Source: Micropterix aruncella
Lineage: Eukaryota > Arthropoda > Insecta > Lepidoptera > Micropterigidae
Length of the DNA: 64,000 nt
Assembly: GCA_944548615.1 (NCBI GenBank)
Contig: OX155980.1
Coordinates: forward strand, 37,950,381-38,014,380
Direction of reading: 5' to 3'
This document shows, piece by piece, positions 50,601 through 62,600 of the stretch (positions are counted from its first letter, which is position 1; each line of letters begins with the position of its first letter). The position numbers were made by a program, and so were the translations under genes. Under the pieces are notes generated by a model. It did no database searches and had not been told where the DNA came from. It saw only the letters and a list, made by a program, of their open reading frames with translations.

Positions 50601-53600
50601 CCAGGTCGTTTTGCCTTGGCGTAGATGAATAGGTAAGCGAGTCAGTCAGTCAGTCAGTCAGGATAAAACCTTTCATTAATATATTGTACTCCGGACAGCC
50701 GGGCATTTTTCGCAAGGGATGTTTTTGTATATCAAACTTAACGGGAAAGTGATATTTCTCTTTTAATTTCTTTTATTTTAGGAGATTTTTGTTTAGAGGA
50801 GATTATGTTTAATGAAAAACTGAGTTGAAAATTATCTAAAACTTTTTTATTTGGGCCTTTGTTGCTGAGTAAAAAATCTTCAATATTTTATAGTTGAACT
50901 ATAAATGCATTTTTCTCGATAACTACCGCAAAATGTAGATAGTTTTAAACTCAGTTTTTATTGATAATAATCTACTCTAAACTCAAATCTTCTGAAATAA
51001 TTTAAAAAAAACTATGCTCAATTATTGGCGCATGTAATACAGATCCGAAATGGTATAATACTTAATTTTTTGTAAGACCTGTCGGAAAACTTATGTTTTG
51101 ATGACATGACATCGAAAATACTAGAGACTTTTACCTGTTTTTTTTTATATAGGCTAATCGTGTCCTCAGCTATTATCATCTTACGGTTTATCGCATTTCA
51201 GCATTTTCCCATTTAAGCATTTTTATCTAGTTGATACAGTTAGAAATTTCACGAAAGTTTATTTTCTAATGATTTCTCTGAAACATCATTATTAGCTGAT
51301 ACTTCAAAGCATTCATATGTTCGCTAAATAAAATTGATATCCCGTCGTATTGATGTATCTTTATATTTAAAATGTGTGCCATAAAAAGATTTAAGCGTCC
51401 ACGCGGACTTAGGACAGAAAACTTGATTATACTATTTCATGTACATAATAGCGGGAGAGAGTCAGTTATACCGACGAAATCCCGCTCGGAAACAGACAAC
51501 TGTTTAAAAATAGAAAGAACAACAAATACTTATGATTTACAACTTTGTTGCCATCAAATTAAGTGGTTTTAAACTATTTTTGACGCAAGCAAGTCCGGCG
51601 TACAACGAGAACAAGAAATTTTCGTTCTCAAAAGTTTTCGTTGTAGAACAAGAAATATTAAACTCTACGCTGCTAATTGCTACATATAAATATTTTAAGA
51701 AAACGCTGAATTCTCAAACTCTAGATCTAGATCTATGTGTTATTTTATCTTATCTGTATTTTTTCGCCTATCTTTACCTATTTTATGCATCTCATATTTG
51801 TGTTTTATCATTCTTCTATCTTATTTCATTATAATATATGTACATATATCTAGACGCTGGGGCGTGCCTTCATTTGTTGGTTTGTGAATCACGTTTTCCA
51901 CAATATATGACATCTATAATAGCAGTCGTATTTTTCAAACGAGCATATTATTTATAATTATAGCTAATACTAGTAATCCCATGCACATGATGAGAATGCA
52001 ATGGCACTGCTTTCGCTTATAATAGAAATGATAGTTTAAATGAACGTAAAATTTTATAGTAAAAATATTATTGTTAGTTTTTGTGGGGGGAGAGCTAACT
52101 GCCGATAACCGTAATGATTTGTGGTCTTGCAGTTCCCACAAGAGGCACTAACATATGTAGTACTTATCCTCGACTTCTTCGCTTTCGAATTTGAAACATC
52201 ACATGTCAACGAAGAGATGACATCACATGTCTATCACGCATTCTATGTCCGAGAATCTCAATTAAAAAGGGATAGAGAATAACTTGATCTCGAATACGGA
52301 ATTTGCTCTATCAGGTCCGAATTAATAATCAAAGCCGGTTATAGAACGAATTATAGAAATCACAATTCTTGAGTTTATGATATGTTCCGATTACGGCATG
52401 TTTTACAAACGGAAAAATCCAAAACTATAGATGTTTTGTTAAAAAATGGTGTTACAACTCCTTTTAACGTTTTCTCCGACTGCTTTAGTTTAGCATTTCC
52501 CCAAAGTGTCACTTGTATAATAATCACCCTGTATAAGTAGAAGCTAATTTCTAAACCTAAGAAGTTCTGGTGGAATATGGGATGGCACTGGGAACCGAAT
52601 TTCAATCCTGCCAAATGCAACCACTCCTGATAGCCAAAATCGCATGTCATATTGCGCTTGTAATCTATCCAAACAGTTGCCATACATCTGCGAACAAAAG
52701 TCGTCGATTTTGCCAACCATAGTCACCTGATGTAGCCGGTTTGCTCTTCAGGTCGCCCACAATAATACCCTAGCCTAAAAATCTACTTAAAGCAACAAAG
52801 TGAAGAGGTAAGGAAGGTACTAAATTTATAAAAAGAGAAATATAAATCGATTGTATAAGTATTTACACATAAAATTTACCTGTTTACAAATACCTTGAGT
52901 TATTATTATACAGTTATATACATAAAATAACACACATAGCTTAATAACCAATATTATTTTAAATAAAAATATAAAATTTTGAATCTTCTCGTCTTTATAA
53001 GATGTTAAAAATTAAATAAATCTAAGGCAAATAAATATTAATAAGTTAAAATCAATTCGAATAATACGTTCGATCTTCTTTGCGTGAAATCGTCTTTCGT
53101 GGACAACTTTTCAGCATAGATTTTTACAATCAAGACACGACGATGCAAAAATGTTTTTTTTTAACCCTCTGGGTTGCGGAGTTAGTACTGATTATTTGGT
53201 CGCGCGGAATGAACTTCGAGACCATTGTCCGACCTCTCCCTATTCGATTATCTAAGTACACAAATTCGCAAGTTGAATACACTTAGCAACAGACTATAGT
53301 CTATTTTTTAGAATATATACGCCACTTCGCGCTCCAACTTCAGACCACGAGCTATATTAAAATATTTACAGGCAACCGTAGTATGGGAGCCTTTCCAAAG
53401 ACGTTTTTACGTCAAAAATGGTAAAAATCAAGAAATAACATGAAACCACATGATCTAATCCACGATAATATACACTTATGATGAAAGCCTCCTCGTTTTA
53501 ATAAATCTTTTAAAAGTGAAGTAAAATTATTACCAATATAACCAATTATGACCAATAATAACAATTATGACCATAAAATTATGACCAATAATAAAATAGG

Positions 53601-56600
53601 TCATAAAAATCAACACTAGGTATGGTAGAAAGAGAAACTTCATAAATATGAATTACTAAGGGTGGAATAAAACAGTTTCAAATAAAAATTAGTAAAAATC
53701 ATGTAATAATACACATTTTTTCCATTTCAAAATACAATTGTATGAATACAGACCTTCTTCGTGTTTATAAACTGTTTAGAAATGTTTTTTTCTTCGTTTG
53801 TCATCATTCGTTTTACCACACGCCCGACACATTTACGATGAAAAATAATCATAAAATGATAGTTAGGTATAATCATGTTTTTATCGTATCATACGTGTTC
53901 AAATGTGTCATCTATTTGAAATATTTATGTAGCCAGGGAGAGTTGGAGAGATAGCCTAATCGATTACTTAGCTCCGACAGGCCTTGTTAAGTCACCAATG
54001 AGGTGTCATTAGAGGTGTTAAGTCACCAATAGCCAGAGTAACCAGCCAGAAGTCACCAAAAGGTCAGAGGTATCCTAAATGGCGAAATTTCTCCGAACCT
54101 GACAACACTAAACTAACATACAGAACCAAAACCGCCCTACGCCATAAGTATTGTATAACACAATTAGATGAAATTAACAGGTGCGTTTCTATCACGTGCC
54201 AGATTGGTCTGCATGGCACGTTAAAGATATTGTTGGCAGTTTCGTTGGCTTCTGGCTAATTTTATTGGCAATGAAATAGGAATATACGCTTCGACAGCCA
54301 AACAAATCTTGAAACTGCTCCGCTTTACGTTTTTATTTATTACAAGACTTCATCGTTTAAAACGCGTTAGTTGGCATTAGATATATTTCAAAGACTCTTT
54401 CAAAGACTATTCCAAAGTTCCCAATACTCTTGATCGACGGGACTCATCAAATTTGCTTAGGCACTTACCTATTGACATAAACAACTCTACGGTACGTAGA
54501 GTACGCCTTAAAGTTTATCCATGTACTTTATAGACTATCTGCTTTCGTGCTGCTTGATTATGTTTTCTCAAGTCCGCCCAACTCACGGCTCAGCTCCAAT
54601 TCCAAGGGCCGCTGTAAACTCTGTCTGCGGCTGTAGACTGCAGTCGTAGACGGCAAAGTCGTACAAGTTCGGCAAAGACGTACAACTGCGGCTGTAGCCT
54701 GCAGTTGGGATCGGTAGTGCGGATCCGGGGTAAAACCTCGGGCGCAACTGGGCGGCTTGCGCACCGGGTTGCGTCAGCCAATCGCTTGCGCAATCCGACG
54801 AATAACTGGGGGAGTCTGGAGACGTACGTTTTCTAAGAAGCGGGGCGTAGATGTTGACCTGATGTTACCTATCCTTAAAAACGATCCTATCCTTAAAAAC
54901 GATCCATTGGCCACCCGATACTAAGTGAGCTTACCGCGGATCCATTTTGGCACATTAGTGGTTTTAGCATGTTACCGACGATGTACGTTGCGTAGCGTGC
55001 GAGGCTCCCTGAATCGCGGGGCTCTGAGCAAATGCTACTTCTCTTCTGATAATCCGGTACTGAGTCCGGCTCTGGCATTACTTATTACCAACGGATACTA
55101 ACCGATATTCTGCCGCAAAGCCAAGCGAGGGGGCAACACTTTGGAGTTGTCATGTATCATCACACATCACCCCAGGAAGGTATTGACCCCACAATATTGA
55201 TCGTTCTTTCAACCGCGAAGGTGAACGTAGAGAAATAGGGACGAAGACAGTCCACCGTCTACCTACGCTAACAACCCAGCGGATAGCCTCGCGCCCTCAC
55301 TACCAGATTTGGCTGGATTTTTCTGTCCTTCCGTCTTGTCACAGGCTCGAAGTCGCTTGCGAGGCCTCTACCTGATGTTAGCCGTAATTCAGTTTGAAAT
55401 TATGGCGGCCGGGGCCGTCTTTTGCACAGGATCGGGTGGCCAACTCATAGTCCTTCGAATGTATGGGGAGATGGGACAAAAATTATTACTCCTGAATATT
55501 TTTGAAGGATTTTGGCAACACAACTTCCTTTCCAGACACTCTTTCTTCGGCGGCAGCGGTTTTTTCGGTCTAGATCGATCACGATCTCGTCATGAACGAA
55601 CGACTATTAGACAAAATGAACTAGTACAAATTAGTATTGAAATATTATTGCAGCAATCACTTACAGGCCCACTTCGATCCGTGGGTAGTAAATAAATACA
55701 TATTATTGGCAGTTACCCAATTAATTAAATTCACCACATTAACGTGCTAATTTTGGATGTTATGCCTTACAGCAAAACACCTTCAAAGCCATTTTAAATA
55801 TTTCTTTAACGCTATGGGTGTTTTTATTGCATGTTATTATATTGAAAATAACCATCTTATAAACTAAATGAGTTAGTTACTTACCAGGTTCAATTTTGCC
55901 AACATTTTTAGCAGATATTGGTTCCTTTATGAGCAAGTATATTTATTATACATTTCATTATTAAGTCCACTTGAAGTTCATGTAATGTAGCCTCCCATAA
56001 CTCCCATGGACAGTGTCCCTTTTTAGAATTGTGAGATCCTTGGTGACAGCTCAAATAATTATTTATTACAGCTTTGTCTTTTAAATGTCTTTGAAGATGT
56101 CTTAGTTATGCAAAAAGCATTACCAAGGGTTGGCAAATGGTGCAGAGAGAACGAATTTTCGGTCAACGCCGATAAGACCGTCCTCGTGCCATTTACCAAC
56201 AAACGTCAACTAGGTGGACTGAAAATGCCAAACCTAAGCCACAGGCAGATCCTTTTCTCCAAGGAAGTAAAGTATCTGGTAGTCACGCTCAACCAGAGAC
56301 TCACTTGGAACAGTCACCTAGATAAAACAATTCAAAAAGCTAAAAGTGCTTTGGGTATAAGCAGAAAACTGTCAGGGAAAAATTGGTGCCCTTACCCCAA
56401 GATCTTCCACTGGCTAAACACAGCCATTGTGAGGCCGATAATCACGGAAGCCTCGGTGGTATGGTGCAACGAAGCCAACCGGAAAACTGTGATTACCAAA
56501 CTAATAATATGCAAAGGACGGCGTGCCTCATGACAACTGGCGCTATGTCCTCCACTCTGGAGCAGCTCTACATGCACCGCTGAACTTACCGCCCCTACAT

Positions 56601-59600
56601 ATTCACTTAAAACAGGTGACGAAAGCCAGCATGTACAGACTGTCTGCCCGGCAGAAGGCAAGCTGGATCTCACATGCCCTAAGATCAGTACTTGACTCAG
56701 TCAGTGAAACTCCAACCCTTAACATGATATCAGACACCATGCTTTGGAAAACTTTTTACAGAGGAACTGCCGCCCAGAGACGACTGATTAAAAAACCAAC
56801 TGCACTGGGAGGCCGGTAGCCTTAAATGGTATAACGATGTTTCCAAATCGGGACTTGACGTAGGCTGCATATATAGAGTGACCAAACTTCGAAAGAAGTG
56901 TAAACTTGGGGAAATATGCTTTTATCTTCCAAACGGAGGTATACGCCAATATCGAATGTGCGGATATTAACCTCCATAAGAACTACGCCAACGGACTACG
57001 AACAACGCCGAGGGAAATGAAATAGCCGACGAACTTGCTAGGATGGAGCAAAGAGAACGTTATACGGCCCTGAATCTTACTGTGGCGTACCAAAAAGCCT
57101 TGCAAATCTAATGCTCACAAAAATATGTTTGGAACAATCCGTCAACCACTGGAATAACACCCCAGGTTTTAAAAATAATACAGCGCTAAGGTTTGCGACC
57201 GTAAAACTGCCCGTGAGGCCTTATCGCTAAATAGGAACAATCTAGGCATACTGGTGAGGGACGCTCACGGAGCATTGTGGCCTGAACAAACATATGCACA
57301 ACCTTAATTAAGCTCCGGGACACGAAAATGTGTATCTGTTAAGAGGCCGAGGAAACTCCCCTGCATTTCATGTGCGAGTGTGACCCGCTGATGCGTAATA
57401 CACCCACTTGGGTGGTCACTACCTCCAACCGGATGAGGTAAAACTATCTTGCGCCAAAAGCCTGTTGCGGTTCTTAAATGACAGGAGGCTTAGCGCAAAA
57501 CGATAGCAGGTGGCGAACACAATAGATCAGCAATAGTCGCAGTGTTACAAGGCTCATAAAGACCTTAGAAAAGCCCCTAACAACAAAATAAAAAAATAAC
57601 ATCTTCAAAGCCATTTTTAATATTCCTTCAACGCTGTGGGTGTTTTTATTGCATGTTATTATATTGAAATTAACCGTCTTATTAAATGAATAAGTTAGCT
57701 ACGTACCAGATTTTGCCAACATTTTTAAGAAACTGGTTCCTTTATGAGCAGGTCTATTTATTATACATTTCGTTATTAAGTCCACTTGAAGTCCATGTCA
57801 TGTAGCCTCCCATATCTACCCTGGGCAGTCTCCCGTTTTAGAATTTTATGACCCCTGGTACTACTGGTGATACCTCAAATATTATTTTTTTACAGCTTTA
57901 TCTTTAAATTCTTATGGAAATATTAACTAAAACTTCAAAACTTAAATTCTTATAAAAATATTAACAAAAATATATTATTCCATATGACCGCTAGAGTGCT
58001 GACGCACTACAGTAAAATTGTATCAATAAGGGTCTATTTATACTGTAAAATTATTTCAATCATCCTGTAAAATTATATCAATAAGGGTCACTCAAGAAGT
58101 ATCAAATATGCAACTGTTGTCTTGTTTTGCGCGTAGAACATTTAGATTTTTATTGGTAATACATGCTTTTGACTAACGTTTTTTACAAGACTACCGTACT
58201 AAAAAGCCGCCAGTTTCGGTGATGTAACGCTGTTGTTGTCCGCAAATAATTATATACATATATTATCTCGTAGCCGGATTGACATTATTATTAACATTCA
58301 CAGAAACTGTTCCTTTGATATCCATAAATCGTTTCAAAATTAATATTTGATGTAAAAGAATCCATTTAAACTCAAAAAGAAGTAGTTAAACTTAAAAGAG
58401 GAGGTTTCGGGTAATCTTTTAAAAAATATTAATTTGATTCCCATGAAGCTGAAATAATAAGCGATACTAAAAAATATTAAAATTGTATACCTGAAATTTG
58501 TTGCAGATCCGATGCTGAGCTGCAATACGCGAAGAGCCTCTCGAAGTTGGGATCGAAATTATCGAAGATCTGTCGAGTCAATGTCGGCTCTTGCACTGAA
58601 GCATGGCGTCACATCTCTCAGGAAATGGACCAGCAAGCTGAAATCCACAGGTGCGAGATTTATTTATAGTGTTTCCCGCCTCAACGAAAAGTCATATACG
58701 TTCACGAAACGCCGTATCCATTCACGTAGAAAGCCCACTTCTTGGGTAAACCCGGGAAGCGTAGCTTCAGCCTATCCAACTACCACATAGGTCATCATCA
58801 TCAGCCGGTAGACGCCCGCTGTTGCACATAGGCCTCCCCCATAGAATGCTATGATGAACGGTCTTAAGCCTCCTCCACCCACCTATTTTCTGCGACTTTG
58901 GCAATGTCATCGGTCCATCTTCTGGGGGCGGCACTACACTGCGTCTGCCCGTTAGTGGACACCATTTGAGAACCCTTTTCCCCAACGGTTGACGGTTCTG
59001 AAAGCTATTTGGCCTGACCATTGCCATTTCAAGTAGCTAATTTTACGAGCTATGTCAGTGATCTTGGTTCTTCTGTAGATTTATTCGTTTAGTATCCTAT
59101 TACGCAGTGAAACTCCAAGCATAGCTCTCTCCGTGGCTCTTTGTGCGATTTTGAGCTCATATGTACTAACTACCAATTTTATTTTTAGGCAATACTCGAC
59201 CAATCTTGCCGAGAGCATTATTAAGCCATTGAAACAGATGACGGACTCTCAACATAAGTTACGTAAGCAGGTATGTGTTGGAAATCATAGACTTATTTTT
59301 ATTTTGTGTTGTGCTGCTGCAATCTGTGTAAGAATGACGACCTGCACAAATGTGGAATCGTGCAGGACACTTGCATGTGCCCAAATCTACGGCAGTTGAA
59401 GCATCGATTCGCTGGTGCTATATATTTTGGCATGGGAATATCCACAACTAAGCTTGATACGATTCAGTTAAATAATTAATCAAAATGTAATGGGCAGTGA
59501 GTGGCCACCATCTGCAGTGTGAGATTTCTATCTTCAGATCTAATCTCCTGAATTAATTTTCGTATGGATATGCAATATATTATTGATGAATCTACATACA

Positions 59601-62600
59601 TATATCGAATCCAGCTTTTTGAACAGCTGTTGCAAGGGTTGAGCCAGAATCATTAAAAAAATATTTGAAACCGAATACTATCGCGGTCGTTAGACATTAT
59701 AAACAAGATAAAATGGATTTACCCTAGAAAACAGCTCACATAGGGGTAGTATTTGACTCAAACATTGATCAAAATTATTATATCAAAATTTCTCAATATT
59801 TACACCTTTACAGTCATATTTATTATGAATTTGATTTTTTCTTATATACATTACATGATCTTTTATTTAGTACACAAATGTATACAAAAAATACTTAATC
59901 GCTTAAGCAAGGTTGGTTAAGATACCAATCTTAAATAAAAAATAAAAAAATAAAAAAGTTGATATGTTATATTTTAGGTACTTACACGTATGTACATTAT
60001 ATTACATTTTATTATAGGTATAAAACAATCCCACCCGCCGCAAAAAATCCCTAAAAGTTTTTATTCCCTAAATGTATCCCGAAAATCGCCTCTCAAAACT
60101 GCTCGTACTTCTACATTTTTGTATAGATATATTAGATAATAATAACAGTCTTTTATTTAAAAAAAAAGACATTTTACAGAGAAATTCCAATAAAAAAGGG
60201 CTCAGATACCAATCTGTGATGGCTCACCGACCGGCACTGATTTTAACAGCCCTTTCTTGAACACAATCTTGGTATTTGTACCTACAAAATAGGGTGTAGA
60301 CTATATATGTTGCGCACAAATTAATACAATTTTCAAAAACGGATGTAGACTTTAACAGTAACTGTGATAAAGATAGTAGGTATACGGTAAAAAACAGTAT
60401 TAAAAAAGTAAGATTTAACGTTTACAAAATATGGCCTTACGATAAAAACGAGATTATTGCAATTAAACTGTATGATGATTTTAATAATGAAAATCCCAGA
60501 GAGAGATGTAACACGAAACGTCGATGTAAAGTCCGTAACTGAGTTGAAACAACGGTTCCCGTCAACGTCGCCCGACGCTACTCAACGGGCGTGGTCAGCA
60601 TTGGACGGGTGGCCGATTGAGTACTGCCACGTAATGTTATGAAAGCCGGTCGCCTGTAAGATAATAATAATTTTCGTTAGACATTAAGGTCGTAAGAGCC
60701 GTACCGATACAATAAAGGTGAATATATTTCTTTCGCTCTTTCCCGCGTATTTCACGTCACAGTGGTGCCGACTCGCTTTTACTTTAACGATGTGGCCCAA
60801 CATTGGCCAACGTGTAGAAGTGGTATTAGCGTTATCCCGTTTGCCAAATCCTTCACATTTAGAAAGGATTTTGGAGACTCCGTTACACCAATCAACTTAT
60901 ATTGTAACTTTATGCCAAATAATATTTTTTAACATGACTATCAAACTGAAATAAAATTTGGTATTTATTAGGTATCTATACCAGTTCTGAATTGTTGTTT
61001 TTTTAACGTCACCTGAATATATTCACCCCGCTGATTTTTAAAATAGACAAGGTAATAATAAGGACAACCTAATAAATTCCAAAAAAATAGGGTTTTTTCC
61101 TTTACTTTTTTGACATGAGTCAACAACTGAGCCAGAAATTTTTATTGTTTGCATTTATTTGAAGATCGAAACCAACGTCGAGAAGACATCGCGATGTTTA
61201 ACTGACTGGAGGACTGCCGAAGCAAAGTCGAAAAAACAATCACATTCAGCAGCCAGAGAAAATGAGAAACTTCAGGATCCGGTCGTGGAAGCAAGGTATA
61301 TCTTACAAAATTTCAAACTATACTGCGATGCGTAATGATGAGTATGTATTTTTTAACTTAATCTATCTAGTGTCGGCCCATATTAAAAGTCTTATCTTGT
61401 TTATTTTTTATTATTGCTTTATGAGCCTGCGGCACGATTGCGGAATTATAAGCTGTGCAGATTTTTCAGCGTTTGCTTTAAGCGATAATTTACCAGCGAA
61501 ATATGTACGTTTCAAATATTATTGTGTCATCGGCAATTCAATGATGGCGAATCTCTAACTTGAAATTAAGAAATCTGCATTTGTTTTAATTTAATTTTGA
61601 AACAGAAGAGCCTCGGCGTACAATGCGAATGATTTATATCTATGTGCGTTTTTTCCTAAATTCTGCAATGAAACTTCAACGATAAAACAAATAGGATTCT
61701 TTCATTGTTACTTTGCTTTTTCTTATAAGCGAGCGAATGAAAAATATGAATGTATGCCTTTTCTAATAATGTCTCTTTCCAAACAGAATGGTGCGCAGCC
61801 CTAGTCTTGCCCATATAACCCACAATCATGTTGTGAACAATATCCGTCCCGAGAGACACTCCACAGTGACTCCGCCATCGCCTTCAAATGGACACACGGA
61901 CAAGGAAGCGGCCAAGATACAGCTTAAGAAGCGAAAGGCTGAGGATGCCGTTAAGAAAGCCGACGAAGAGTACTACACGCTGTGCGTTAGAGCCGAGCGA
62001 TCCAGGTATATACCATTCTCCTATGATTGTAGCCAGTTTGTCCATTTGTTTATTTGCAAGGCATTTCGAAATCATAACATTTTGAATAGATTGAGGGCCG
62101 GGCCACACGATGCGGTGCGGCGCCGCACCGCAAAGATTTCGCCGTACGGGCGTACACACGGCGTACGGCGCACGGTGTGACGCCGCAACGTTACTACGAC
62201 GCCGCAGTGGGCGAAGAGTGTTCTAGTATGATGTAGGTACCTAGTACACTCTGGCATCGGGAGAGGCGTGTTTTTTTTGCTACGTAACCGCCAAAATCGG
62301 CGTAAAAACCGATGGCGATACTGGATCAGTCCACTTATTGCATTAAGGCATAGCGATGGAGACTTTCCCACGAATACTCCTTTTTTTAAAAATTACTATT
62401 CATACATTAGTCCACATGAGTTTCACAGTTCTATAAGTCCACATAAGGCTTATCCCATAAAATTTCTCTTCCTTGAACTAGTGAAATGAGGTAGTCAATG
62501 ACAATATCTTCTTCGTCGGTACTAATTTTATATACATCGATTTCAAATTAGCAAGTATAAGTGGAAACAAATGAAACAGGCAAACATGTACCCTCCTTCG

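Noticed and set aside
52375..52726. 113-codon frame on the - strand
   Set aside because: Less AT-rich than its surroundings but no family motif, start context or splice signals to support a gene.
60635..60775. Possible short LTR (TGTTATG...ATTTCACGTCACA) followed by a TGGTGCCGAC primer-site-like sequence
   Set aside because: Suggestive of a BEL/Pao or similar LTR with an AATAAA inside, but no second LTR, coding region or target duplication is visible.
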